64,000 bases of DNA from Endothia cerciana (Eukaryota > Ascomycota > Sordariomycetes > Diaporthales > Cryphonectriaceae). Numbering within the stretch: the stretch's first letter is position 1; each line of letters starts with the position of its first letter. Both the position numbers and the translations under genes were made by a program. Positions 11,074 to 21,670 of the stretch are shown here, piece after piece. The stretch covers positions 682,001-746,000 of the forward strand of contig JALRMH010000003.1 in NCBI GenBank assembly GCA_026119935.1, given 5' to 3'. Under the pieces are notes generated by a model. The model was not told the DNA's origin. It saw only the letters and a program-made list of their open reading frames with translations, and did no database searches.

Positions 11074-12681
11074 TCAAGACGGAGTCTGGGCCGCGAAGAA
11101 CTCCTCAAACAAAGCAATCTTGGCAGCAGAACCCGCGATGGGGATCTCCTCCCACGCACTGCCGACACGGAACGTCGTGTTGTCGGCCGGCGAGTTGGCG
11201 TTCCAGGTAGCCGGCAGGGCGGTCTCGTTGGTGGCCAGAGTCGAGTTGCTCGGATCGCTCGTCTTGATGAAGTTGACCCAGTAGGCGCTCAGGAGATCGC
11301 CGACGGTGTAGTCATCCGCCGTGACGTTGGCGCCCGCCTGCGCCCACAGGTTGTTCAGGGCATAGGGGATCTCGCTGCCGTGGCTCGCGCGGCCGTTGCT
11401 CAGCGGGGACGCGTAGTCCCAGTAGTACGTGTAGGCGGCCAGGCCGCCGGACGAGTTGTGGTAGCCGTTGGCGAAGGCCCAGCCGCTGACGCGGGCCTGG
11501 TCGCGGACGAGGGCCTGGGTGTCGTCCGCGGCTGGGTAGAGCGCGAGGAAGGACGAGGCCCAGCTGCTGCCGTACCGGGACTGGAGCCAGGCCTGATGGC
11601 CAGCCGTGGTGGTGGCGTTCGTGTCTACATCGGCAACGTGGCCCGTCAGGACCGGGACCCGGGTGGCAGAGCCGTTCTGCAGGTCGAGGCTGTACGTCTC
11701 GGGGATGAGGTAGTAATCGAGGATGGGCCTGAAGGACACGTCGGCGGTGGCCTCGACGACCTGCTCGTACGACAGGGCGCGCGCCTCCGCCACGGTGGAC
11801 ACGTTCAGGCCGTCCAGCACGCCGGCCGCGAGGGCCTTGGCGTACGTCTGGTTGTAATAGGCGCCGGCGCCGTCCTCGCGCTGCAGCTCGGGGTCGCTGG
11901 GATAGCGGAGCCCGGACTGCGCGATGGCGTTGTAGATGTTCAGGTCGAACTCGACCACCTGCTCGCTGTTGAGCAGGTGCAGGACGGCGGCCGCGCCGCT
12001 GCCCTGGCCGGCGACGGTGATGTGGTCCGGGTCGCCGCCGAACAGGGCGATGTTGGCCGACACCCACTTGAAGGCGTGGAGCTGGTCCTCCAGGCCCCAG
12101 TTGCCAGTGGCGTTGTTGGGGGCCGGGACGTCGCCGAAAGACTCGACGAGCTCCGGGTCGGCGAGCCAACCGAGCACACCGCTGCGGTAGTTGTACGTCA
12201 CGAAGATGATGCCCCTGGAGGCCATGCCGGAGCCCTCGTAGACCGACTGCGCTGCGGCGGTGCTGTCGTCGGTGGTCCAGAAGACCACGGGCAGGAGGTC
12301 GTCGGCAGACGTCGCGGGGGTCCAGATGTTCAGCGTCAGGCAGTCCTCGCTCTCGCCATACTGCGCAACGATGTCCTGAGGGTTGCCGGCGAAGGGGCAG
12401 AGGGGGCCGAAGTCCGTGGTGTTTTTGGTGCCGGTCCAGGCGGTGGCGCGCTGCGACTCGTCCCAGCGGTTGACGCCCGACGTGTCGGCGCCGTAGGGCA
12501 CGCCGCCGAAGAAGGAGATGTCCTTCCAGTTGGGCACGTGGCCGCCCTGCGAGCTGTCCAGCGCCGCCCTCCCCTGCACCACACCGAAGTCGGTGATGTT
12601 GATGGTGGTCTCGTACAGGGGCGATGCCGCCCGGCCCGCGGCGGCGAGGCTGGCGGCCAGCGACAGGTACGAGGTGCGCAT
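11074..12681 (-). CDS. Secreted carboxylesterase-like protein, probably catalytically dead
   Basis: A 535-residue intronless protein with an N-terminal signal sequence (MRTSYLSLAASLAAAGRA) and many N-glycosylation sequons. The type-B carboxylesterase/cholinesterase framework is clear: SEDCLTLNIWTP (about 110-120), NWGLEDQLHAFKWV, FGGDPDHITVAG and the histidine block SHGSEIPYAL (His434). Family members normally have an HGGG oxyanion loop and a GxSxG elbow. Here the oxyanion position reads WTTDDST (135-141), and the elbow reads GQGSGA (225-230) with Gly227 where the nucleophilic Ser is expected and a Ser one residue later. The usual Glu block also reads GHVADVDT. The structure is thus kept while the catalytic set appears lost. 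A binding or structural role is inferred; alternative Ser228 catalysis cannot be excluded. Confidence 0.85.
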   Translation of the reverse strand: MRTSYLSLAASLAAAGRAASPLYETTINITDFGVVQGRAALDSSQGGHVPNWKDISFFGGVPYGADTSGVNRWDESQRATAWTGTKNTTDFGPLCPFAGNPQDIVAQYGESEDCLTLNIWTPATSADDLLPVVFWTTDDSTAAAQSVYEGSGMASRGIIFVTYNYRSGVLGWLADPELVESFGDVPAPNNATGNWGLEDQLHAFKWVSANIALFGGDPDHITVAGQGSGAAAVLHLLNSEQVVEFDLNIYNAIAQSGLRYPSDPELQREDGAGAYYNQTYAKALAAGVLDGLNVSTVAEARALSYEQVVEATADVSFRPILDYYLIPETYSLDLQNGSATRVPVLTGHVADVDTNATTTAGHQAWLQSRYGSSWASSFLALYPAADDTQALVRDQARVSGWAFANGYHNSSGGLAAYTYYWDYASPLSNGRASHGSEIPYALNNLWAQAGANVTADDYTVGDLLSAYWVNFIKTSDPSNSTLATNETALPATWNANSPADNTTFRVGSAWEEIPIAGSAAKIALFEEFFAAQTPS

Positions 12682-14839
12682 AGTGGCTGCGTGCTATAAG
12701 TATCAAGAGCCAGAACTTCCGAGACTGCAGCGACACAAGGCGTTGGCTCGGCTTCCAATCTTGGCCCTCGAGACTTAGGCTTGCGGAGGCGGGAGATCTC
12801 CCTATATATATATATATATATATGTCCCCCGGAGGACATCCTTGGCCCTTCCATCATGACTACGCCCAACCTGCGAGAGTCGCTACTATGCCGTCGTACG
12901 ACGTCTACCCATCGAAAACAAGGGGCCAGTAGACGGAATATCAGCAGTCGGGTCGACATCCCGAAGGGGATGAAGGGTACACCATACAGTTGCAGCTGGT
13001 CATAGCGAACCCCAGTTGAAACGAAACATGAGTACAGCGTGGGATTCCCCTCGTCCAAACAAGCTTCGGCCGTCCGCTTGGACGCTCGTCCGGACGGTGG
13101 TAAGCTCTGGGTATCGTCGATCAACAGAGGGATGCTGTATAGAGTCTTGGTATGTTGAGGTCGGCTTTATGGATTTCCGGCAGTATCTCGGTGATAGCGA
13201 AGCGCAGGTATACGTGCGTAGGCGAACCAGGTAGTGATCCCTGCGCATGACGGGTTCCTCTGTGAGATACCGTTCAGAGCAGGAGGTAATGCAGAACCTC
13301 GTGTTCTTCATGGCCAGGCCCGGCGGTGCCTTGACGGATGACGAATCCGCCTTCTGCCACCGGGCCACATCGGAAAACTCGGCCAGGTAGAACGCCTTGG
13401 GGGGGGGGGGGGGAAACGGTCTGCCACGTGACCCTGGTTGATTACGCTCCCGAGTCCACTTATGTAGTACGTATGTAAAATGATCTTGTGCGTGGCCTCC
13501 ATGCCTGTGGGCTGTTCCCGTCCTATCGTGCATGCGATCGAGTAAGCCCTGTGGTCCAAGCTACTCTCCCATGGCTGCTGGCTGTTCGGCTCCGGTTGAG
13601 GTGACGACCTGCCGGCAGAGGCCCTGTCATTGGCGCTGGAACCTATCCTGCTGTATGTATATACGTACAGTAAGTACGCATGAACCGATTATCCCAGCAC
13701 GTGCCCGGGGGATGCTTTCGCATGCTCTATGCCATCAGCACTCAACAGGTGGGGGATCTGCAAACCGAGCGCTCTGGCGATGGATGCCTGCTTCTCATAT
13801 CTACCTACCTACCTACTATGTAGGTGGCCCCAAGCAGGTTCAGCCACACGTCTTTTCTTGAGCGTAACGAGGTTCTTCCATCTCGAGACCCCAGGGGTCT
13901 ATTGGCTGAGATCAAGACCCTCCTGCGGCTGCGCCCTTCGATCCATCCTCCCGGGCAGTACATAAAACTGGCTCGCAAGCGCTTACCGGCGAGGGCCTTG
14001 GTATGCACTCCCAGTACTGGTTTCTTTCTTCAACGCCGTCCAGGCCCCCAGTGATAATTTGTGTTTGGCCTCGGAGTGACACCTGCAGGTTATGGCGCAC
14101 GCAGAGATGAGAACGAACCCTTTCCTCGGGGGGATTCTGCGCCCCTTCGCACATGGGCGCCCGTACGCTGGAAACAAAGCCAGGGACCCCATGCCGGCGC
14201 CTTCCTGAGCAGTCACCCCCCGCGATCTCAACCTACGGACTGGGCTATCGCGGTATGGGGAAAGCAGCCCGTCGCGGCTTGCTCGCTTCGCTGGTCACAG
14301 GGCCCGAATGTGATGGAACCCTGGCGCTGTCCCTGGACAAGTATAGGCGAACCCTCCCTCGGGCCTGGGCCACAGGGCGGCGACAGCGGCAGGCAAAGCG
14401 ACGATCCTGATTCTGGGGAGTGAGGGTGTATCGTCCGCGCGGTCAGACGATTCTATATAGGCGCGATGCAGCAGAGGCACTGCTACCCGTCGTCGACCCG
14501 CGCAGGTGTACACGCGGTATATCAACGGGGTGGGTGGTTTGGGCTGCTGTTCTCTCATTCGTGCACGAGCCGCCATCAGCCCTGTGCAATGGTTCAGCGG
14601 ACGAATCAGAATTCGGCATCTAGGCCTGCATCACACCCACTACAAGCAGCCATTTCAACACGCTGGTGTTTTCCAGCAGCGAAGTACCTGTCCTCTACCT
14701 CTTTGTCAAACAACTTTCTGCTGAACCACCCTCACCTCTCGTCGCTCCTTGAGAAATTTCTCCCTAAATGTCCTGCCTATCCCTTTCCTAGTCCAGAGTT
14801 CTTTCAAAGGCATCGGCCCCGGAAAAGAACAGCAGCAAG
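12682..14839. other. Intergenic region between divergently transcribed genes
   Basis: Shared upstream region of the esterase-like gene (leftward) and Scj1 (rightward). It contains a (TA)n run at 12803-12823 about 120 bp upstream of the esterase start, a 15-base G run at 13399-13413, and an ACCT-repeat/palindrome-like patch near 13801-13825. Reading frames here are short and unlike proteins. A T/C-rich leader precedes the Scj1 start codon. Confidence 0.5.
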
Positions 14840-16220
14840 ATGTTCCTTAAAGGGGCAGCCCTGCTGCTCCTGATTGTCCTAATCCAAGTTGCTCTTTGCG
14901 CCGAAGACTATTACAAGGTGGGATCACCAATTCTGGTGTCGCCGACACTCACTGACGGCCTGACAGGTCCTGGGGATAGACAGACATGCCTCAGACAAGC
15001 AGATAAAATCTGCATACCGACAGCTCTCCAAGAAATTCCACCCAGACAAGAACCCGTATGCACACCCCTCCTCACGCCCCGCTGAAGGCAAGCCGGCTGA
15101 CCACCACCCCCCAACACACAGAGGTGACGAAACCGCCAAGGAGAAATTCGTCGAGGTCTCCGAGGCCTACGAGGCCCTCTCCGACCCGGAAAGCCGCAAG
15201 ATCTACGACCAGTACGGCCACGAGGGCCTGAAACAGCGCCAGCAGGGCGGCGGCGGCGGCGGCCACCACGACCCCTTCGACCTGTTCAGCCGCTTCTTCG
15301 GCGGCGGCGGCCACTTCGGCGGGCACGGCGTGCGCAGGGGCCCCAACGTCGAGGTCAAGATCGGCGTGTCGCTGCGCGACTTCTACAACGGCCGCACCAC
15401 CGAGTTCCAGTGGGAGAAGCAGCAGATCTGCGAGGAGTGCGACGGCACCGGGTCCGCGGACGGCGTCGTGGAGACCTGCGGGCACTGCGGCGGCCACGGC
15501 GTCCGGATCATGAAGCACCAGCTCGCCCCCGGCATGTTCCAGCAGATCCAGACGCAGTGCGACCAGTGCGGCGGGCGGGGCAAGGTCATCAAGCACAAGT
15601 GCCCGGTCTGCGGCGGCCAGCGCGTCGTGAGGAGGCCGACCACCGTGCAGCTGGCCGTGGAGAGGGGCGCGGCGCGGGACTCGAAGCTGGTGTACGAGAA
15701 CGAGGCGGACGCGAGCCCGGACTACGAGGCGGGCGACCTGATCGTCATGCTGACCGAGAAGGAGCCTGACCTGGAGCAGGACAACCCCGACAGGGTGGAC
15801 GGTGTGTTCTTCCGCAGGAAGGGCGACGACCTGTTCTGGAAGGAGCTGCTCAGCCTGCGGGAGGCATGGATGGGCGACTGGGAGCGGAACATCACACACC
15901 TGGACGGGCATGTCGTCAAGCTCGGCCGCAAGAGGGGCGAGGTCGTCCAGCCTGGCTACGTCGAGCGGGTACAAGGCGAGGGTATGCCCAAGTGGCACGA
16001 GGACGGCGACAGCGTATACCACAAGACGGAGTTTGGCAACCTGTACGTGGAGTACGTGGTCGTACTGCCAGATCAGATGGAGAGCGGCATGGAGAAGGAG
16101 TTCTGGTCCGTCTGGGAGAAGTGGAGGAAGAAGATCGGTGTCGACCTGCATGCTGACAGCGGAAGACCGGACAAGGTGGAGCTACAAGAAGAGAACGAGC
16201 ATCCTCACGAGGAGTTATAG
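14840..16220 (+). CDS. SCJ1: ER-lumenal DnaJ/Hsp40 co-chaperone Scj1
   Basis: Three exons (14840-14917, 14967-15055, 15122-16220) encode 421 residues. A signal peptide (MFLKGAALLLLIVLIQVALC) precedes the J domain. The first intron falls after DYYK and the second between the HPDKN loop and GDETAKEKF. Next come a Gly-rich linker with FGGGG repeats, the client-binding region, and a cysteine-rich zinc region with four CxxCxGxx repeats (CEECDGTG, CGHCGGHG, CDQCGGRG, CPVCGGQR). The C-terminal peptide-binding domain follows, and the end is HPHEEL. Scj1 family proteins stimulate Kar2/BiP in the ER lumen for folding and ERAD. HEEL is a variant of the HDEL/KDEL retrieval signal and agrees with lumenal residence. 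Intron phases and splice sites are consistent. Confidence 0.95.
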
Positions 16221-16615
16221 AGCATAGACGGGATGTTTTGAGCCTAGAGAATCTAACAACAGAAAGCGATGGATCACGATCACTCATCAACCTTAACCGG
16301 GTGCACTGTACCTGTGTCGGCATCCGGAGCACCTCTCAGGAGTCTACGGCCGTCAGGAGGGTGCCTCGAGCAGTCACGAGGAAACATCGAGGGCACATGC
16401 GCTTTGGAAACGGTTGAGCGCAACCAGCCAATGGTATCAATTATCTATGTATAAGAAGAGAAGTTCACCTTCAGCTGACGTTTCCAATGCCAGGTACCTC
16501 ATCTAGAAGCACCAAGATATTTTGCAGCAGGCGGTAACCGGGTACAAAAAGCCCCTCTCGGCGACATTGTTACAGCGAGCAGCCCGCAGCCCCTTCCAAC
16601 CCTCCCTCCAGCCAC
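16221..16615. other. Convergent intergenic region
   Basis: About 400 bp between the stop codons of Scj1 and the repeat-protein gene; no gene, repeat or structured element recognised. Confidence 0.6.
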
Positions 16616-17266
16616 CTACTCGACGTCATCAACGTACCCAGTCGGCCTCGGCCCCGAAGGCCGCGTCGGCTTCTTGCCGGTGGGGAAAGGCGCACCGGTA
16701 GGCTTGCCCGTGGTGAGTGGGAATGGTAGACCGGTGGGTTCGTCCCCGTGGACAGGATCCTTGCCCTTGCCCTTGCCCTTGCCGTTAACGTCATCAACGG
16801 GCTCGGGAAGAGGGACTGGGCCGCTGGGGAATGGACCACTGGGAAATGGCCCACTGGGATAAGGGCCACTTGGGATCGGACCGCTGGGGAATGGGCCGCT
16901 TGGGAATGGGCCGCTGGGGAACGGACCACTGGGGAATGGCCCACTGGGATAAGGGCCACTGGGGATCGGACCGCTGGGGAATGGGCCGCTGGGGAATGGA
17001 CCACTGGGGACCGGACCGCTGGGGAACGGACCGCTGGGGAATGGGCCACTGGGATAAGGGCCGCTGGGGACCGGACCGCTGGGGTAGGGGAATGGGTTTC
17101 CGGATGGCACCGGAAACCCAGATGGTGTCGGGACGCTGGGTGGTGGTGTCGGGATGCCGGATGGCGGCGTCGGGGCGTCGGTGGTTTGGGCCTTGCGGCC
17201 GGCGTGCTGGGGAGCCGCGAGGGCGGTGGCGGTGAAGAGGACGGCGAAGAGGGTGGACTTCATCAT
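16616..17266 (-). CDS. Secreted PSGPX pentapeptide-repeat protein
   Basis: A 216-residue intronless protein starting MMKSTLFAVLFTATALAAPQ, a clear signal peptide with a probable cut after ALAAP or nearby. A Thr/Pro-rich linker (TPPSGIPTPPPSVPTPSG) leads to 18 consecutive PSGPX units, X being Phe, Tyr, Val or Ile, encoded at 16814-17083. The tail is charged, with KGKGKGKD and GKPTGAPFPTGKKPTRP, and ends DDVE. There is no cysteine and no obvious GPI signal. I do not recognise a family. The composition (Pro/Ser/Gly with regularly placed aromatics) is like structural cell-wall, adhesive or elastomeric secreted proteins; that is inference. The second Met (17263) could also serve as start. Frames on the opposite strand are repeat shadows. 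Confidence 0.8.
   Translation of the reverse strand: MMKSTLFAVLFTATALAAPQHAGRKAQTTDAPTPPSGIPTPPPSVPTPSGFPVPSGNPFPYPSGPVPSGPYPSGPFPSGPFPSGPVPSGPFPSGPFPSGPIPSGPYPSGPFPSGPFPSGPFPSGPFPSGPIPSGPYPSGPFPSGPFPSGPVPLPEPVDDVNGKGKGKGKDPVHGDEPTGLPFPLTTGKPTGAPFPTGKKPTRPSGPRPTGYVDDVE
16814..17083 (-). repeat. 18-copy 15-bp tandem repeat coding PSGPX
   Basis: In protein order X is V,Y,F,F,V,F,F,I,Y,F,F,F,F,I,Y,F,F,V. The block F-F-I-Y-F-F appears twice in a row, showing a recent 90-bp higher-order duplication (GGGATAAGGG marks at 16856, 16946 and 17051). Units differ by few bases, so copy number is likely to vary between strains. Confidence 0.9.
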
Positions 17267-19677
17267 GAACGTGGCGGCGGTGGCTTGTTGGGTGAATGGT
17301 TGTTCGAGAAGGATCTGTCGATGTTGGCACACAAGGAGTGAATGTCCCTTTGAATGATCGGTGTTCTCAGCGGTTGTCTAAACCCTCGAGAGACGGGATG
17401 AGAGGCAAAGAGGTCTTGGTGAGTTCGTTGGGACGATGGGCCAGACTTGTCTGTCAGACGGGACGGGGACAGCAAGGGAGATTTATACACGACGGGCCAT
17501 GAGAGGCTCCCCCCTCCAGAGCCGCATCCGCTGCCCGTGTGGGCGACAGCCATCCCGCCTGCCTTGCAAGGTTGTGATGATCTTGACCGCTTCGTTCTGA
17601 CTCCTGTTTCTATCCTCCAATTCATCTCGCGTCATATCTCCTGCAGCATGCCGCAACCTGAGCCCCTCGAGGAGATTAAACACAAATTAATCACATCCCA
17701 TCCAGAGAGGATCCGGCGGAGGAGACTATCCCTGGGGGTAGATTTCGCCGCCACCGAAAAGGACAAGGCGGAACACCGTTCTCCACTGCGTTGATCTACA
17801 TCGTGTGCTCTGTTCCATGGTTGCGGGTTGGGGCTAGAGACTACGCGAGGGGGTTTACTTTGCCCGCTCATAATATAGGCCACGATCGCCATATATGTGG
17901 CTATGGGTGAATTGCTCTTGTTTATGGATGTGCTTCTGTTGTGAATATCATAATAGGAAATGTTAACGAAACCGTTCTGGAGCTTGAAAGCCCGGGGGGG
18001 GGGGGGGAAATGCGGACCTGACGATCGTCTCCCGCGTTCCATGCAGGAACCTATGCCGGTTATTCGAGGTTCCAAGGGCGAGATCCTTGGCGAGCATTTT
18101 ACTTTGGGATTTCGGGATGGTATACAGATTAGACGAGGTGCAGTTTGCAGGAGACCTCGTCACATCTCATATTACATTTAGAGTTGGACCGCAATCACGC
18201 CATGTGAATCCAGGGTGGTGAGCTGGCATTCAAGTGGTTTACTGGAGGATTCGGTTAAGGTGTTATTGCACTCGCAACCTGTATGGCATACAGATGCTAC
18301 ATCTGAAGCGATAACATGGCCACTTCGGTTTCAATCAAAGCTATGTGGTCGCCATATCGGCGAAGGTCGGTCCCAACTCACCTAAGCTTCTCGGTCCACG
18401 GTACAGGTTCGAGCAAACTTGAGTGAGGAATTAGATCAAGAACAAGGTATTATTAAAACATGATGAAGTGGGGGGAAACCCGTTGCTGGTTTATTTATTT
18501 ATTCATTCATTCATTTTTTATGCGGCTAGGGCACTCAGAGGTGGAAGACATGAGGATCGTTGACTGCACCATGGCCTCCTCCTGTTGAAAGAGAGAGATG
18601 GATGCCTTCGGCTCATCTCCCGTTGAACTCGAAATGCGCGCCACTCCTGGCCGGTGAGGGACGTGATGGACGGTACAGTAGTGATTCGGCAAAACAAGAG
18701 GCAACGTCAATATAAATTTGGGCTCGAGATTGGAGCCGCAGCCTGGGGTAAATAAGGTTGAGGCCGTGGCGCACAGGGGTCAGTCACCCCAGCCTTTCCC
18801 CCGGGAGCTCCACCACTGACGTGCCAAGACCAGATCCGGGCCGCAGTAGACTTCGCAAACAATCTACGACGTCGGAAACTGTGGGCGGTTGTCCTGGGTG
18901 CACATTAGCCGGAGCATACGAGCCAGACCAGAAGTCTCTCGGCGCCAAGGCCTCAACGGCCAGGCGAGACGGTGCGGCATACAGGAGTGGTGGGCACAAG
19001 AAGTTGAGTGAGCATCATCTCTCATGACGTGCTCGTTTCCTGGAGCAAGCTGTACAAGGCCCTGGCCAGGCACCAGAGTGCGCTCACCCCGGGACGGAGG
19101 CGGGATCTGAGTGCCTGTTCGCCCATGGAGATGTTTCTGGCACCAGGCCCGAATCTTCTGAAATCGATGCGCGTCCAGGTGCGCGCGGCTCCGGGTAGCA
19201 TCTGGTGGACAGGCTCAGCGACTTCTAAGCGGACGTGCCCCCTGTGGCTTCTCATGTTCTGGTATCTTCAATACTCAGCCCCCTTCTCCTGTGGTTTCCT
19301 TTCCTCCCCCTTTCCTCTTCCTCCTTCCTGGGGCCTAGTACAGGCAATACATGGCCTGGAGTTCACGGGGGAATGCATCAGGTAGAACCTATCTGGTGGG
19401 GTCAAAGGCACGGATGCCAGTAGTCCTGCTGCGGACATGATGCCCTATGCCAGATAATTAGCTGCAGGGTACAGGTCTCAGTACTAACCTGCGCGGCTTG
19501 ATGTTGGGGGCGCAGCCCAAAGCCATGATAACCCATTCCCTTCTCTACCCGGTGTGCGCAAGTCTCTCCTGTCCCCGGCCACTGGGCTTGATGATGTATA
19601 GGCAACTCGTCCCCTCTTCAAGCAATCTACATACATGATCTTGTCATCGCTCTGCCATAAATCATCTCGAGCCGTAC
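17267..19677. other. Intergenic region with a possible pseudogene fragment
   Basis: Upstream region of the repeat-protein gene. It holds a 14-base G run (17994-18007) and ATTT/ATTC runs near 18490-18518. Around 18830-18960 one frame reads NNLRRRKLWAVVLGAH, a stop, then PEHTSQT. This resembles the start-proximal membrane segment (R-x-K-x-W...APE) of the fungal membrane-protein family decayed just downstream, so it may be its first part. No intact gene is visible. Confidence 0.4.
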
Positions 19678-20377
19678 TTGTTCGCGAGAGAAGGGAGGAC
19701 ACTACTCGATGAGCCCCCGACGGGTGCGCAGATCGAGCTGCGGGGCAAGACGGACTGGATGGCGGAAGGGCATTGCGACAGCGCAGATCACGTGGTTCGC
19801 GGCGAGCTTGATATCACGGCCTGTCCAAGGGCATCAGGTCTCCCGTGTTGGGGACATCACAGCGGCCTATATTTTCTGCGGGGCCGTGATGTGCTGCTGC
19901 TACTGGGTATGCCCCCGGGATGCGCGGGAGACATGGGTCGTACGTCTCGACCAGAGAAGGGCAGCACAGCCAGGGGCAGCACAGCCAGAGACACGGCGTG
20001 GGCGGGGGGCGGAGGCTGGGACACCGGATTTCTCGCCCAGAGTAGAGAGCATGGTGTGTGGAAGCCTCATGCTGGCCGGGTTCGTAGGGGTTCACCTCGC
20101 GGTGTTGAACTACCCCTTTTCCTTCGCCTGCCGAGGGTTGGCTCTGGCGGCCCCGCCTGCCTGGCTCTCCCACTTGGCCTTGTGGCGACGTATAGTTCTG
20201 TGGAGGGCTGGGAAGAAGACCGGAAAGAGGAAGTGCATTTTCTGGCCCTTGGCAGCATGCTACTGTGTAGCCCGCCTTGGGCTTTTGGCTCTGGCATTCG
20301 CTGGCTCGCGGAAGGCACCGGAGGGGATATATGACAAGCCGGGCTGGTCGGCGTACTGGGGACATATCGGGAACTGA
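19678..20377 (+). pseudogene. Decayed fungal multipass membrane protein, C-terminal part
   Basis: Two overlapping plus frames make one protein-like sequence. The first (from 19678) reads REGRTLLDEPPTGAQIELRG then KTDWMA. The second continues with KGIATAQITWFAASLISRP, a hydrophobic segment DITAAYIFCGAVMCCCYWV, then CPRDARE. Further hydrophobic stretches follow, then CIFWPLAACYCVARLGLLAL and the end EGIYDKPGWSAYWGHIGN. This order (AQITWF...SRPVQG, a membrane segment, a W-x-P-x-D-like step, and a final ARL...PxGxY...W) matches a large family of uncharacterised membrane proteins of filamentous ascomycetes. The frames join only if one base is removed near 19765-19768 (extra G in GCGGAAGG), so the gene is frameshifted, or there is an assembly error. 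A 222-residue frame from 19709 alone would look like a complete gene. Confidence 0.55.
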
Positions 20378-20444
20378 TGCTACGAGAATCTTTGAAGGAT
20401 ATGGGATATATAGATGGCACACATATGCTGGTCATAGATATTTT

Positions 20445-21670
20445 CTATTCTTCTAAGCTAATCGTCCAGTTCGCCTCCCGCACCCGCTGCAGGACTCTCT
20501 CCTCGGCGCATGCTACTTCTTCCTCGACGAAGTCTTCGAGTTCCATCCTGATGCCTGTCACGCGGTCTTCTATCTTGACGTCGACCAGGTCGTCAAAGCT
20601 CGCCACGTGCTGGGATATCTGATTGTCCACGTCGTCCTCGCCAGGGAGCCTATCTTCCAGACCACACAACCGCTTGTCGACGTGCTCTAGAACCTCCGTC
20701 TTGAACTGCTGCAGGTCCTCACTCAGGGACACCTTCAACTCTTGCAACCGGCTATCAAAGTATGCTCGCTCCTCTTGGCGGTATCGCGACATCATATCGT
20801 CCACCATCTTCTTGCAAGTGGCAATGGCGACCACTTCAGGCCTATCACTGGCGCTTGAGGCACTGCCTCGTCGCCTTTTCCTGGCTGGTGCAGTTTGTCC
20901 GGCTGGGCACGGCGGTCATCAGCAACCACCTAGGCCAGAGGAACAAACCCGGAAACAAGGGTTCTAGGTGTCTCACCTGGTTTCAATGAGGCCCGCGGCG
21001 GTGTGGGTGCGAGCTCATCATAGGACGGGGGGGATGCAGCTCCAAGAGGAAGACAGAGCTCGGCCCCCCCGAGGATCCTGCCGCCTTGGCCCCCGTACAG
21101 TCCTCGCAGGTCGGCAGCCCCTTCGGCGGACTTTAGTGTCCGGGCGGCAACAGCAGCACAGACGGGTCGCAGCACAGCCTCCGGCCCAGATGGGTGCGCG
21201 AGATAGACACTGAAGCGGGTCTCCTGCGCGAGAAGCTTCAATGAGTCAACCATATCACCGTAGACTCTGTTTTGAGGCGCCAACGAGACTCGGGGGACAA
21301 CCATGTCAGCAGGCTGAGCCAGGCACAGCTGAAGACGCCGCGGGGCAGCGCCCAGCTTTGCAGTTACGGCATCTGGCACCGCGTCAGGCACATCATGGAC
21401 CAAGGACGTGATCCGGCCGCCATGTACGTAGAGAAACAGAGGCGTCTTGTTCTTGGGGAGAGCCTTGAGCACGAGCGGTGCTCTTAGCTTCAGCAGACCA
21501 GTGCTTGTGGGGGCATCGAAGTGGACATCGAGAGTGACCTGGCGCGAGGGGTCCTGGTCACGTTGGAGCAGGTACTGCTTCTGGCCATCGGCGCCGACCC
21601 ACTCAACAACAGCCTGTGCAGAGGCTATTCCGACGGTGGCTGCAGCAGGGGTTGGCGAAGGTTCGGTCAT
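20445..21670 (-). CDS. Uncharacterised fungal protein with PPSYDEL motif and C-terminal coiled coil
   Basis: Two exons (21670-20977 and 20902-20445) give 383 residues; the 74-bp intron has GTGAGA and CAG ends with a GCTGATG branch-like site. The N-terminal half (from MTEPSPTPAAATVG) contains WVGADGQKQYLLQ and a region of short beta-like segments (VTLDVHF, LFLYVHGGRITSL, VVPRVSLAPQ) with the order seen in unnamed proteins of filamentous fungi. At the exon junction is SPPSYDELAPTPPR, followed by a basic patch (ARKRRRGS) that could be a nuclear localisation signal. The last 120 residues are highly charged and helical (RYRQEERAYFDSRLQELKV and on), a likely coiled coil. I do not recognise a function. 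The frame is open upstream to 21970, but the Met at 21670 starts the family-like part. It is convergent with the membrane pseudogene, 67 bp away. Confidence 0.75.

Noticed and set aside
11380..12699. 439-codon plus frame over the esterase-like gene
   Set aside because: GC-driven shadow; low-complexity Val/Gly/Ala sequence, while the minus strand shows carboxylesterase blocks.
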